This document shows positions 56,301 through 64,000 of a DNA stretch of 64,000 bases, piece after piece. Numbering within the stretch: position 1 is the stretch's first letter; each line of letters begins with the position of its first letter. The stretch comes from Pseudoalteromonas sp. A601 (lineage in GTDB: Bacteria; Pseudomonadota; Gammaproteobacteria; Enterobacterales; Alteromonadaceae), in the NCBI RefSeq assembly GCF_002165575.1, contig NZ_MXQF01000018.1:42094-106093 (forward strand), in the 5' to 3' direction. The position numbers and the translations under genes are program-made. The notes under the pieces are model-generated. The model did no database searches, had not been told where the DNA came from, and worked only from the letters and a program-made list of their open reading frames with translations.

Positions 56301-57893
56301 ACAAATCAATCTTTGCAAACGGCCTTTAATTTTGCCGCGGATTTTCATTCGAGTCGCTCACTAAAGCTCGGAATGAGCCGTACAGCGCGTATGAACTATC
56401 TGCGTATTATGAGAAATCAACAAGTCGGTGAACACTATAGTGCACAGGACACGGTGCGATTAGCAAATGGTGAATTACGTCATGTATTGATAAAAATAAG
56501 CGCGGTAGCAGGAAATGATAACCGACTCGAAAGTTACGTGGTTATTCTAACGGATATTCATGCACAAAAAATGGCTGAGAGTGAGTTGTTTTTATTGGCT
56601 AATTACGATGGCCTTACTGGGTTACCTAATAGAACCCTATTTAATGACCGTGTTGTACATGCATTAGAGCAAGCAGAGTCTCATAGCAGCAAAGTTGCAT
56701 TATTAAATATTAATATTAAGCGTTTTAAATACTTTAATGACTCACTTGGACATGAAGCTGCAGATACTATTATTAAAATGGTCGCAAAACGAATTAAGTC
56801 ACGGTTACGTATAAATGACAGCATTGCTCGGTTCAATGGTGATGAGTTTATGTTGTTAGTCGAGGATGTAGGGCAGATTGAAGAAGTTGTATTACTGTGT
56901 GCTAAAATAATGAACAGCGTTAACGAAGGGATTATTCTGACTCAGCAAACTGTTAATGTCAGCCTAAGCATCGGTGTGGCGCTTTACCCGGATGATGCAT
57001 CGACAAGCACAAACCTGGTTAAAGCAGCTGATGTTGCTTTATACCATGCTAAAAAGAGTGCAGAGGGCAGTTATCAGTTTTATAAACAAGAAATGAATCA
57101 ACATGTACAACGAGCTCTACACTTAGAATCTCAAATAAATAAGGCTTATAAAGAGCATGAGTTTTGCAACCATTATCAGCCCATAGTGAATGCAAAAGAG
57201 CAAAAAGTAGAGGGATTCGAAGTGTTATTGCGTTGGCCGGATAACACGGTAAACAACCCTCAAGAATTTGCATTAGTTGCTGAAAGCATAGGTTTAATCA
57301 CAAAAATTATGCTACAAACATTGTCACGAGCATTAATAGAGTTGAAGCAGTGGCAGCTAATTACGCCTGATTTATATGTATCAATCAACCTCTCAGCATT
57401 AGATTTTGAATATCAAGGACTAGTTGAAGAGGTTAATACTGCTTTGCGCACTGCGGGAGTACGCCCTGACACTGTGGTGTTTGAGATCACTGAGTCGGTA
57501 CTAATGGATGACTCCGCGTACGCATTAAAGAGTATGACGAGATTAAAGCAGCTTGGTTGTCGGCTCTATATGGATGACTTTGGCACTGGTTATGCGTCTT
57601 TTACTTATTTAAAACGTTTCCCTATTGATGTATTGAAAATAGATCGAAGTTTTGTCACTGATATCGGGGTTGATAATGGCGATGAAGCGATTATCGAATC
57701 CACTTTGACATTGGCAAAGAGTTTAGGGAAGGAGTGTGTTGCAGAAGGCGTCGAGACTAAACAACAGCTTACTTTTTTGCGTGCACTTGGGTGTAATATG
57801 TTCCAAGGGTATCTATTTAGTAAGCCTATCCCTGGTGATGACGTAACAGCATTATTGGCGAAGGATTGGAGCTCTGTTTTAGAAAGTGACTAG
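53385..57893 (+). CDS. Giant sensory GGDEF-EAL protein with periplasmic beta-propeller
   Basis: 1502 residues from ATG 53385, with GGGA eight bases upstream. A signal/anchor (about 1-25) is followed by two-component-type propeller repeats (about 30-700; GYLWLATEGGLNRYDG, GNIWIASLLAGLFRYDP, GAMWVATKSDGAFY and others). Then come a Y_Y_Y domain (about 705-770), a TM segment (about 783-803), two PAS domains (about 823-930 and 947-1065), GGDEF (about 1072-1235) and EAL (about 1249-1495). The cyclase signature reads NGDEF instead of GGDEF, with RIND as I-site. The EAL residues are complete (EVLLRW, INLSAL, EITESV, DDFGTGYASF, DVLKIDRSF, AEGVET, QGYLFSKP). Net activity is most likely phosphodiesterase. 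Confidence 0.93.
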   Translation: MGNWLRIFIFAVLASCTVITAQINAKVKRLSPSEGLSQSYVSKMLIDNNGYLWLATEGGLNRYDGYQVLHISGPNGELNEVIIDRIYQDPEGNIWIASLLAGLFRYDPVTDSYQQFLSKPISEEQILSQSVFSMVASDDKSLWIGRGWDFARLDIESGVIETIFELPERTRSTVIRDLFYHQGYIFIATSSGAYVYHVSTGQYRPLEHLSTEPEHIYQNYIKSFALGENNKLLVGAVRGLYEVDISNLPSMFERPDTPFKNTTLLPNLNIWKIINEQGVYDIGTDKGLFKYDATKGELVKNTRIQESEYALSDTSIIDIVKDKNGAMWVATKSDGAFYLPLDNYHFENLDASKITGDGLSHPSIWGITEYEERVWLATHNGLTAVDLTTLESEVFLKDYQVDLFTTEFSIYKITPYKNKLWLHTNRGVFSFDPHSYEILPAKVRDPGQQHLIDGWVHGSVLMPNGQLFYVHPEYGMFIYNIDTQMITPLVGEFEQFEPFLAYGFLPPLSTMPDSPLFYNSGVLYHVNPDTYALTKIYTLPEQHENVAVNVMSYVVDKNNVLWISLSNFGLIGLDATSYKLLHTIDLDKNKLGTLLYDMVLDESGMIWMSSHKGIWRLNPENKHFQQFTTSEGVVSTEFNSGAFTRLKTGQIVYGTLKGFTYFYPKDNSPKHGLIKHVNVTSIDIMSRELAVDLKQPIERVILEHDDIGLEVAFSAMAFNYQERIIYEYQLSGGQKSYTRNNNRVLFPKLNPGEYQLKIWAKDPLTGDVTHPATLDIEVKYPLWRSPIFMVLYVLLFLAIVTVWVMRRNRIQQILLAAHRESQESEARLKLALEGSHSGVWDWQSSSPIIYQPRLKNELDYDIDTVNLDDYLAKIHPQDKQKFRLEWLEFLSTEKGYFNCTYRLRHKAGNWRWYKDFGKVVAWQGGTPEKVAGTYTNMTRELVFEEHARLFGAAFEQTRDWVFILDKNLRILATNQSLQTAFNFAADFHSSRSLKLGMSRTARMNYLRIMRNQQVGEHYSAQDTVRLANGELRHVLIKISAVAGNDNRLESYVVILTDIHAQKMAESELFLLANYDGLTGLPNRTLFNDRVVHALEQAESHSSKVALLNINIKRFKYFNDSLGHEAADTIIKMVAKRIKSRLRINDSIARFNGDEFMLLVEDVGQIEEVVLLCAKIMNSVNEGIILTQQTVNVSLSIGVALYPDDASTSTNLVKAADVALYHAKKSAEGSYQFYKQEMNQHVQRALHLESQINKAYKEHEFCNHYQPIVNAKEQKVEGFEVLLRWPDNTVNNPQEFALVAESIGLITKIMLQTLSRALIELKQWQLITPDLYVSINLSALDFEYQGLVEEVNTALRTAGVRPDTVVFEITESVLMDDSAYALKSMTRLKQLGCRLYMDDFGTGYASFTYLKRFPIDVLKIDRSFVTDIGVDNGDEAIIESTLTLAKSLGKECVAEGVETKQQLTFLRALGCNMFQGYLFSKPIPGDDVTALLAKDWSSVLESD

Positions 57894-57918
57894 ACGCTAT
57901 AGTAAATTATCATAGCGT
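57894..57918 (+). other. Inverted repeat after the sensory GGDEF-EAL gene
   Basis: ACGCTAT (57894-57900) and ATAGCGT (57912-57918) with an 11-base AT loop, immediately after the stop codon. No T-run follows, so it may be a weak or factor-assisted end of transcription. Confidence 0.4.
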
Positions 57919-57950
57919 TATGGCCCTTACTTATTAAATCTAGCTAGCCC

Positions 57951-58898
57951 CTAATCTTGCCTAGCACCACAATGACGACAATATAAGTGCTGGCTGCGAG
58001 CGTTTAGTTGCTTTTTTATTATTTTATTCGCTTCTTGCTTATTTAAGCCTAATTTAATTCGCAGAGTTTCTAAGTGCTCGAGCTGATCGTCATCTAATTG
58101 CCCATCATGAAGGCTTTCGTGAACCGCATCGTTAAAATGTAAACGGCGTTTGCGTAACTGTTCAGAGAAGCTAGAGGCGAGTAAACCAGTAGGAATAGCC
58201 ACCATGCCCATACTTAGTAACGTGATCACTCCACCAAAGAAACGCCCGAGGGATGTTACGGGTACAACATCGCCATAACCTACCGTGGTGAGTGTAGCCA
58301 TCGCCCACCACATGGCCGCAGGAATGGAGCCAAACTTATCTGGTTGAATATCATGTTCGATGAGGTAAATGCCACAGGAAGCTAAAATAAGTACTACAGC
58401 CATTATAAAAAAAGCAGCCATCAGGGAGCTACTTTCGTCCCGAAACGATTTTAGTAATAATTGCATTGCGCGGGAGTAACGAGTTAATTTGAATACGCGT
58501 AGCAATCTGAATACTCTTAAGAAGCGTAAATCAAAAGCAATAAAGAACATTAATAGGGTCGGCAAGATAGCAAGTAAATCGATTAGCGCTAAAGGAGAAA
58601 ATATATATTTAAGACGGCGTTTTAAGTTCCCCGTTTTTATGCTTTTGTACTCAGCGCGATCAACACAAGACCATAAGCGCAGGATATATTCAATAGCAAA
58701 AATACTGACTGATGCGATTTCCAACATTAAAAATTCGTAAGTATAAGTTTGCGCAAGGCTCGCGATGGATTCCAGCACAATAGCAACTACGTTTACCATA
58801 ATTAATGTGATTAAAAATATATCTATAATGTGTCCGGCTTTGGTGTATTCTCCATGTCCTTCAAGTAATAGAGCTGTACGTTTTCTTAAAGTGTTCAA
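57951..58898 (-). CDS. Voltage-gated potassium channel family protein
   Basis: 315-residue six-TM ion channel. S1-S3 lie within about 24-120. S4 carries regularly spaced arginines in LRFLRVFRLLRVFKLTRYSRA. S5 is about 155-176. The pore has the K+ selectivity filter in WWAMATLTTVGYGDVVPVTSLG, followed by S6 (GGVITLLSMGMVAIPTGLLASSF). The cytoplasmic C-terminus is helical and ends in YCRHCGARQD, a C-x2-C pair that may bind zinc. Probably a tetrameric K+ channel in the inner membrane. It lies 19 bases downstream of the patZ-like gene on the same strand and may be cotranscribed. Confidence 0.92.
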   Translation of the reverse strand: MNTLRKRTALLLEGHGEYTKAGHIIDIFLITLIMVNVVAIVLESIASLAQTYTYEFLMLEIASVSIFAIEYILRLWSCVDRAEYKSIKTGNLKRRLKYIFSPLALIDLLAILPTLLMFFIAFDLRFLRVFRLLRVFKLTRYSRAMQLLLKSFRDESSSLMAAFFIMAVVLILASCGIYLIEHDIQPDKFGSIPAAMWWAMATLTTVGYGDVVPVTSLGRFFGGVITLLSMGMVAIPTGLLASSFSEQLRKRRLHFNDAVHESLHDGQLDDDQLEHLETLRIKLGLNKQEANKIIKKQLNARSQHLYCRHCGARQD

Positions 58899-58917
58899 AG
58901 TCGTATCCGTATTAAGT

Positions 58918-61590
58918 CTATTTGGTTAATTTAAGTAGCATGTTTATGCTACCTTCTTCAAAATCCCGGCTAATTTTAAAACCTAATTTACGAGCAAGCT
59001 CTATCATTCCGGTATTTTCAGGTAAGGTGATCCCTTCAATAAATTGTACTCCTTGGCTTTGGCAATACTCGATAGCAGCACGCATTAACATACCGCCTAG
59101 CCCGAGGCCTTGGCAATTAGAGCGAACAACAATGGCAAATTCTGCACGAATTTTATCTGGATCCATCAACACTCTAGAAACCCCTAAGGTAAGTTGTTGA
59201 CCTTGTTGTTCCTGGGTCACAATAAAGGCCATTTCACGGTCATAATCAATTTGCGTCATCTTAGCCAGTTGATCATGGTTAAACTGAGGTAGCTCACCAA
59301 AAAATCGTTTGTAGCGGTCTTCTTTTGTGAGTGATTGATCAAATGCTTTGTGTGCTTGCTCATCCTCAGGCTTAATTGGTCTTAAAATAGCGAGACTTTT
59401 ATTTTTTAGTGTTACGCTTTTCACAAGCTCGATAGGATAAGGGCGAATTGATAAACGTTTGCGGTTACTTTGAATTTGATAACGGCTTAGGGTCATCGTG
59501 GCATCAAGTACCAAAAATTGCCCGTTACTCGCCAGTATTGGGTTTAATTCAACAGATGTAATATCCGGTTGATCAATAACTAACTGTGAGATCCGAGTTA
59601 ATAAAGCGCATAGACGGTATTTATCAACTTTTTCTGGCAAAACACGGTCTTTTAATACGCCTTTATCATGCGCTGCAGCAACTAGGTATTTAGCTAAGTT
59701 CATATTTAGTGGCGGTAGGGCGACAGCTGATTGAGCAAATTCAAGCCCTGTTCCAGCTTCACCGAGCAAGATAACAGGACCAAAATTTGGTTCGGTTTTA
59801 ATGGCGATACGTAGCTCATTAGCTCCTGCGCGCGGTGCCATTTTTTGCAGCGAAAACCCTTCAATTATCGCATCTGGGTAGGTATTTTTAATTCGTAGCA
59901 ACATAGCAAATGCTGTTTGCTCAACTTCTTGTGCATCATTGAGGTTTAATACAACGCCACCAACCTCTGATTTAGAAGGAATGCTTGGGCTAATCAATTT
60001 AAGCGCAACCGGAAACCCTAACTCGATTGCTTGCTCTTTTGCTTCTGTCGGGGTGTATGCTACTTCGGTTTGAATACACTCAATACCGTAATGAGTCAGT
60101 ATTTGGCTCGCTTGATGAGTTGAAAGATAGCTTTGTTGCTCGGCTAAAAACTCATTAACAAGTTCTTTAGCGCCAAGTTTATTAATTTTTGCATCATCAG
60201 TATTTGACTCTGGCGTTTGTGTTAGATGCTTTTGATTTCTACGGTAACTCACTAAATGCATAAATGCTCTGACAGCGCCTTCGGGAGTGCGATAAGTAGG
60301 AATGGCAAAGTTACTGCAGAGCTTTCTAGCCGCATAAGCTGCATCTTCACCCATAAAATTGGTAATCACATATGGGCGCGCCATCTTAGGGAGTTTACTG
60401 AGTGTTTGCGCTATAATGTGTGCATATTCTTCACTCGGTGCAATCGCAGAGGGAGTGTGAATGATTAGTAAGTTTTTAACTTCTTTAGCGTGCAGTAATA
60501 TTTCGAGTGCTTGCTTATAGCGCGCCGGCGATGAATCTCCAAAAATATCAACCGGATTTGAAGTCATATCTGATTGCGGAATAACTTTATTAAGGGCAGC
60601 GCGCGTTTCGTCACTAAGTTGTGCTAATTTACCAGAGCTTTGCAATAAGCTGTCTACAGCCATAACTCCTGGGCCGCCACCATTAGTTAAGATAGTCAGT
60701 TGTTCTACTTGTAGCAGTTTAGGGTGCATTGCTAGCGTTTGAGTTGCAGCAAATAACTCCGTTAAATCACTTACCCTCAGCATACCCGCACGCTGAAATA
60801 AGGCGTCGTAAACAGCGTCGGAGCTTTGCTTACCACCAGTGTGTATTTCTGCAGCGAGTGCGCCAGCGGCAGTTTTTCCTGTCTTTATTGCAATGACTGG
60901 TTTGCTAAATGCAGCGGCACGCGCGGCTGATATAAAATTGCGAATATTCTCGATATTATCTATATACAATAAAATCGCTTTGGTTTTAGCATCGCGTCCT
61001 AAAAAGTCCAGTAGTTCAGCAAAACCGATATCTAAACAGTCACCCACTGAGACAAAATAAGAAAAGCCAATTTCTTTGTTTTTCGCCCAGTCTAGTATAG
61101 TTGAACACACAGCAGCTGACTGAGATACAAAGGCTATTTTTCCAGGTGTTGTTACCGTATGAGAAAAGCTTGCGTTCAAGCCGATATGAGGGATTAACAA
61201 ACCTAGGCAATTTGGTCCAAGTAATGACACGTTTGCTTCTTTAGCTGCGTGTTGCAGTGCGTTTTTTTGATCTACATTGAGTCCTGCCGCGATGACTACA
61301 GCATTTTTGCAACCAAATTCGCCCAGTTCCGTAATTATTGATGTAACTGTATGTTTATTGGTGCAAATTACAGCTAAATCAGGCACTTTAGGTAAAGCAG
61401 CAATAGAGGAATAAGCTAATACGCCATGCACCGCTTTATGTGTCGGACTGACGGGCATGATAGGGCCGTTAAAACCACCTTGGAGCAAGTTTCGCATTAC
61501 AATAAAGCCTGCGCGAGATGGATTATTTGATGCACCTATAACGGCAACTGAAGTAGGGTTAAAAAATTGACTAATGCGCTTTACACTCAT
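58918..61590 (-). CDS. patZ: PatZ/Pka-type protein lysine acetyltransferase (ADP-forming acyl-CoA synthetase-like plus GNAT)
   Basis: 890 residues, close to E. coli PatZ (886). The N-terminal CoA-binding Rossmann domain is RISQFFNPTSVAVIGASNNPSRAGFIVMRNLLQGGFNGPIMPVSP, followed by succinyl-CoA-ligase-like domains (LLGPNCLGLL, AFVSQSAAVCSTILDWA, ILTNGGGPGVMAVD). An ATP-grasp part covers about 490-705 (GFPVALKLISPSIPSKSEVGGVVLNL). The C-terminal GNAT domain is about 735-890 (AEFAIVVRSNCQGLGLGGMLMRAAIEYCQSQG, with Q-x-x-G-x-G). Such enzymes acetylate acetyl-CoA synthetase and other proteins. LLGPNCLGLL lacks the phospho-His of active ADP-forming synthetases, as in PatZ. Symbol assigned by architecture. 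Confidence 0.88.
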   Translation of the reverse strand: MSVKRISQFFNPTSVAVIGASNNPSRAGFIVMRNLLQGGFNGPIMPVSPTHKAVHGVLAYSSIAALPKVPDLAVICTNKHTVTSIITELGEFGCKNAVVIAAGLNVDQKNALQHAAKEANVSLLGPNCLGLLIPHIGLNASFSHTVTTPGKIAFVSQSAAVCSTILDWAKNKEIGFSYFVSVGDCLDIGFAELLDFLGRDAKTKAILLYIDNIENIRNFISAARAAAFSKPVIAIKTGKTAAGALAAEIHTGGKQSSDAVYDALFQRAGMLRVSDLTELFAATQTLAMHPKLLQVEQLTILTNGGGPGVMAVDSLLQSSGKLAQLSDETRAALNKVIPQSDMTSNPVDIFGDSSPARYKQALEILLHAKEVKNLLIIHTPSAIAPSEEYAHIIAQTLSKLPKMARPYVITNFMGEDAAYAARKLCSNFAIPTYRTPEGAVRAFMHLVSYRRNQKHLTQTPESNTDDAKINKLGAKELVNEFLAEQQSYLSTHQASQILTHYGIECIQTEVAYTPTEAKEQAIELGFPVALKLISPSIPSKSEVGGVVLNLNDAQEVEQTAFAMLLRIKNTYPDAIIEGFSLQKMAPRAGANELRIAIKTEPNFGPVILLGEAGTGLEFAQSAVALPPLNMNLAKYLVAAAHDKGVLKDRVLPEKVDKYRLCALLTRISQLVIDQPDITSVELNPILASNGQFLVLDATMTLSRYQIQSNRKRLSIRPYPIELVKSVTLKNKSLAILRPIKPEDEQAHKAFDQSLTKEDRYKRFFGELPQFNHDQLAKMTQIDYDREMAFIVTQEQQGQQLTLGVSRVLMDPDKIRAEFAIVVRSNCQGLGLGGMLMRAAIEYCQSQGVQFIEGITLPENTGMIELARKLGFKISRDFEEGSINMLLKLTK

Positions 61591-61716
61591 GGCTTTTCCT
61601 TCGCTGTAAAGTGGCGGTTAAGGTGAAACACTTAAACTCTACCATTTAAATTTCAATCTAACACTTATTAGTACTAGTTTTCGAGTACTTAAGTAGATCT
61701 ATATCAAGGAATAAAC

Positions 61717-62433
61717 ATGATCAACACAAAAGCTTCCCATATCGTAATCGCTGCGATAGCCATATCGATTGGCCTACTCGGGTTAGGTTTGATCCTTAAA
61801 AGTGCTGCGCTTGATGTGAAAAGCATGGAGCGGACAGTTGAAGTGAAGGGGCTTGCTGAAATGGAAGTGCCTGCAGATACTGTCATTTGGCCGCTGCAAT
61901 TTAGTGATGCAGACAATAACCTTGAAAAGTTGGTTGAGCGTATTGAGCGAAAAAATAATGCTGTTACTGCATTTCTAAAGTTACATGGTTTTGATGATGA
62001 AGAAATCAGTCGCGGTGCACAATCGATTGTTGATAAACAAGCTCGTGAATACTCCAGTGATAATCAGCAGTTTCGTTATATTGCCCGTGCTAATATAACC
62101 GTATACTCATCACAGCCTAGTAAAGTACAAAATGCGCTTGCACATGTCGGGCAATTAGCTAAACAAGGCATCGCGATAGTTCAAGATAGCTACGAGACTC
62201 GTATTGAATACTTATTTACTGGGCTCAATGATGTTAAGCCTGTAATGGTGCAAGAAGCCACTGAAAAGGCACGGGAAGTAGCAATTAAGTTTGCAAAAGA
62301 TTCACAATCTAAATTAGGCAAAATTAAATCAGCTCGACAAGGTCAGTTTAGTATTTCAAATAGAGATTCAAACACACCACAACTAAAAAAAGTACGTGTG
62401 GTAACCACCATTGAATACTATTTATCGGACTAA
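61717..62433 (+). CDS. SIMPL domain (DUF541) membrane-anchored protein
   Basis: 238 residues. An uncleaved or cleavable N-terminal hydrophobic segment (IVIAAIAISIGLLGLGLIL, about 9-27) precedes the SIMPL fold: RTVEVKGLAEMEVPADTVIWPLQFSDADNNLEKLVERIERKNNAVTAFLKLHGFDDEEISRGAQSIVDKQ, later VMVQEATEKAREVAIKFAKDSQSKLGKIKSARQGQFSI. The E-V-K-G-x-A start and the A-R-x-x-A-x-x-x-A repeat are typical. SIMPL proteins are periplasmic with poorly defined roles (oxidative stress in E. coli YggE). A shared end of 12 bases with the opposite gene. Confidence 0.88.
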   Translation: MINTKASHIVIAAIAISIGLLGLGLILKSAALDVKSMERTVEVKGLAEMEVPADTVIWPLQFSDADNNLEKLVERIERKNNAVTAFLKLHGFDDEEISRGAQSIVDKQAREYSSDNQQFRYIARANITVYSSQPSKVQNALAHVGQLAKQGIAIVQDSYETRIEYLFTGLNDVKPVMVQEATEKAREVAIKFAKDSQSKLGKIKSARQGQFSISNRDSNTPQLKKVRVVTTIEYYLSD

Positions 62434-63108
62434 ATAGCTTTCAAGCTGATGTGTTTTACAACGTAAATAAGCACTTGCCAGTAAAATAGTGTATTCATTG
62501 AGAGTGTTATGAAGTGTGTTTTTTAGCGCGACTAAGGCTTTTAAAAAAGCAGTGGTGTTGACCTCTTTATTTTGTGTTAACTCTACTTCCATTAAAGCGA
62601 GCAGCGCTGAAAACTCATGTTTAGGCAAACTAGTTTGGCTAAGGTTACAGGTTATATAACTAGCCACCGGTGTTAGTGCTTGATTATTATACTGCGTTAA
62701 TGCCAATAATAGAGTCTCGTTACTTTCAAATAACATGAGCGAGCGCACATAATTAAATGGCAGTTTTTCACCATCGCAGCGGCTAAATAAACTGTGTATG
62801 ACATTATTTTTTGTATCATTTTGTAGGGCAAAACCCTTATTGAATTTAAGCCCTGGAGTAAAAAAGCTTAGTTGATCTGTCTCTTTGAATTGATTTATCA
62901 AAAGTTTGGGGAGAGGGTGATGAGTTAAAATACGGGTCGCAACATTTTGTAAGTAGCTGTATTTTACATCCATCCTTTGTGCACTTTGATATAAGTGAAG
63001 TAACTGCATGCTTTGCTGCTGCGCAGATAATTTAGGAAAGTCATCAACAATGGACTGTAATTGATGTTGCTGTAATTGCTGAGTGAGTTGATTTATACAT
63101 GCATCCAT
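62422..63108 (-). CDS. Hypothetical protein, 228 residues
   Basis: I do not recognise this protein. It is soluble and mostly helical, with glutamine-rich N-terminal heptads (MDACINQLTQQLQQHQLQSIVDDFPKLSAQQQSMQLLHLYQSAQRMD), no signal peptide, no TM segment and no catalytic signature. The middle reads FTPGLKFNKGFALQNDTKNNVIHSLFSRCDGEKLPFNYVRSLMLFESNETLLLALTQYNN. The start at 63108 is an ATG. It is transcribed alone and overlaps the SIMPL gene tail to tail by 12 bases. Codon use looks like the neighbours, so it is probably a real lineage-specific gene. Confidence 0.65.
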   Translation of the reverse strand: MDACINQLTQQLQQHQLQSIVDDFPKLSAQQQSMQLLHLYQSAQRMDVKYSYLQNVATRILTHHPLPKLLINQFKETDQLSFFTPGLKFNKGFALQNDTKNNVIHSLFSRCDGEKLPFNYVRSLMLFESNETLLLALTQYNNQALTPVASYITCNLSQTSLPKHEFSALLALMEVELTQNKEVNTTAFLKALVALKNTLHNTLNEYTILLASAYLRCKTHQLESYLVR

Positions 63109-63312
63109 TGTGATTCCCTCATAACCTTTTTAATCTATCCTAACTTAAATCACTTACGGGTCAAGCCAAGCCTGTTAATAGTGATTAAATTATTCAGAAG
63201 CAAGATTTTGCGCTCAAATTAGTATAAAATCTCGCCCCACAGCTTTTCAGGTGGTTAACTTAGTCTTGCTTAGACTACACTTGATTGAACTACTTACACT
63301 GGGGTTTCTATT
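63109..63312. other. Divergent intergenic region upstream of the phosphoribosyltransferase gene
   Basis: 204 bases between two divergent starts. TATAAAAT at 63223-63230 is a fair -10 for the right-hand gene, but no convincing -35 was found at the correct distance. No operator or RNA structure seen. Confidence 0.35.
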
Positions 63313-63879
63313 ATGTCTGATAAGACTTACATCACGGCGCAACAATTACTTGAAGATTCTTTTCGCGTTGCAGCACAAGTTTACCAAGACGGTTTCCGTC
63401 CTGACTTTATAATTGGTATTTGGCGTGGTGGTGCTCCAATTGGTATTGCAGTGCAAGAATACTATGACTACAAAGGTATAGAAACGGATCATATTGCAGT
63501 GCGTACTTCTTCGTATTACGGTATTAATCAACAGTCAAAAGAAATCAAAGTTCATGGCTTACATTACATTATTGAAAAAGCTAATGCGGGTGATTCTTTA
63601 CTGATTGTTGATGATGTTTTTGATTCAGGCCGTAGTATTTTCGCTCTGAAAGAAAAGCTTTCTGAGCTTATGCGTTTAAACTTACCTAAAGATATTCGTG
63701 TTGCATGCCCATACTATAAGCCTAAGAATACCAAGGTTGATATGAAACCTGATTACTACATTCATGAATCAGATGAGTGGTTAGTATTCCCACATGAGCT
63801 TTCAGGGCTAACGCCTGATGAGATCATCGAAGGTAAGACTGATCTTGCAAAGATCCATGACATATTGCTCGATAAGTAA
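63313..63879 (+). CDS. Purine phosphoribosyltransferase family protein (hypoxanthine/xanthine-guanine type)
   Basis: 188 residues of the type-I PRTase fold. The PRPP-binding signature is DSLLIVDDVFDSGRSIFALKEKL (about residues 97-119). Upstream are the pyrophosphate loop region DFIIGIWRGGAPIGIAVQEYY and the flexible loop VRTSSYYGINQQSKEIKVHG. These support base salvage, most likely hypoxanthine or guanine/xanthine. It differs from E. coli Hpt and Gpt enough that I leave the symbol blank. ATG at 63313 after CACTGGGGTTTCTATT. The 121 bases after it to the window edge hold no recognisable feature. Confidence 0.8.
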   Translation: MSDKTYITAQQLLEDSFRVAAQVYQDGFRPDFIIGIWRGGAPIGIAVQEYYDYKGIETDHIAVRTSSYYGINQQSKEIKVHGLHYIIEKANAGDSLLIVDDVFDSGRSIFALKEKLSELMRLNLPKDIRVACPYYKPKNTKVDMKPDYYIHESDEWLVFPHELSGLTPDEIIEGKTDLAKIHDILLDK

Positions 63880-64000
63880 TTCTAATACTTGTATAGATAA
63901 AGCTAGTTTTTATTGTGGACTAAATTAAACAGATTTATCTTCGAGTTAGTAATAAAAAAGGCCTGTTAAGTAATGCCGATCAGTTAAGGAAGAAAAAGCT

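Overview
This window reads as a contiguous piece of chromosome from a marine gammaproteobacterium of the Alteromonadales, most like Pseudoalteromonas. The reasons are the low-to-moderate GC content, the argE / argC-argB-argF-argG-argH(A) arrangement with a fused argH-argA gene, a PanP-type aspartate decarboxylase, an SO_0444-type metal efflux permease, and Reg_prop/GGDEF/EAL and hybrid-kinase signalling genes. No rRNA, tRNA, CRISPR array, insertion sequence or prophage was seen. The species assignment is an inference from gene content.

Layout. 1-4 kb: the end of mpl, ubiX, an ABC exporter pair (yadGH-like) and a TrmB-like methyltransferase, facing an EAL phosphodiesterase gene that overlaps it tail to tail. 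6-15 kb: panP, then argE divergent from argCBFGH(A), with a perfect ArgR-type box between them. 15-17 kb: an AT-rich stretch with a 68-residue ORF and three tandem paralogous membrane proteins that I cannot assign. 17-23.5 kb: Wzi-like outer-membrane protein, coaD, a TetR regulator, thiI, a PanE/ApbA reductase, a VanZ-like protein and yajQ. 23.5-35 kb: a chemoreceptor, the classical lptD-surA-pdxA-rsmA-apaG-apaH operon, and divergently the peptidoglycan-recycling pair amgK-murU with djlA. 35-42 kb: a DUF3530 protein, rluA, a ParDE-type toxin-antitoxin pair with a small unknown third gene, rapA and a PIN-PhoH gene.

42-64 kb is rich in regulators. A hybrid histidine kinase overlaps a REC-GGDEF diguanylate cyclase. 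A DUF3192 lipoprotein and a 2-hydroxyacid dehydrogenase follow. A ZntR-like MerR regulator with a classical 20-bp-spacer promoter comes next, overlapping a cysteine-rich Cu/Zn permease gene. Then come an acyltransferase behind a promoter-proximal hairpin, DUF1289, a periplasmic binding-like protein, a DUF3283-like / GNAT / giant sensory GGDEF-EAL operon, a voltage-gated K+ channel, a PatZ-type protein acetyltransferase, a SIMPL protein, an unknown protein and a phosphoribosyltransferase.

Three themes recur. Arginine synthesis is complete from glutamate except for argJ/argD, with the first step fused to the last enzyme. Cyclic di-GMP is represented by two EAL proteins, one clear cyclase and a YajQ effector. 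Envelope biogenesis and recycling are covered by lptD, surA, amgK, murU, mpl and wzi. The two least explained items are the three-paralogue membrane cluster at 15.3-17.1 kb and an A9 tract exactly at the ArgH/ArgA domain junction, where either single-base slip would release a normal-length ArgH.
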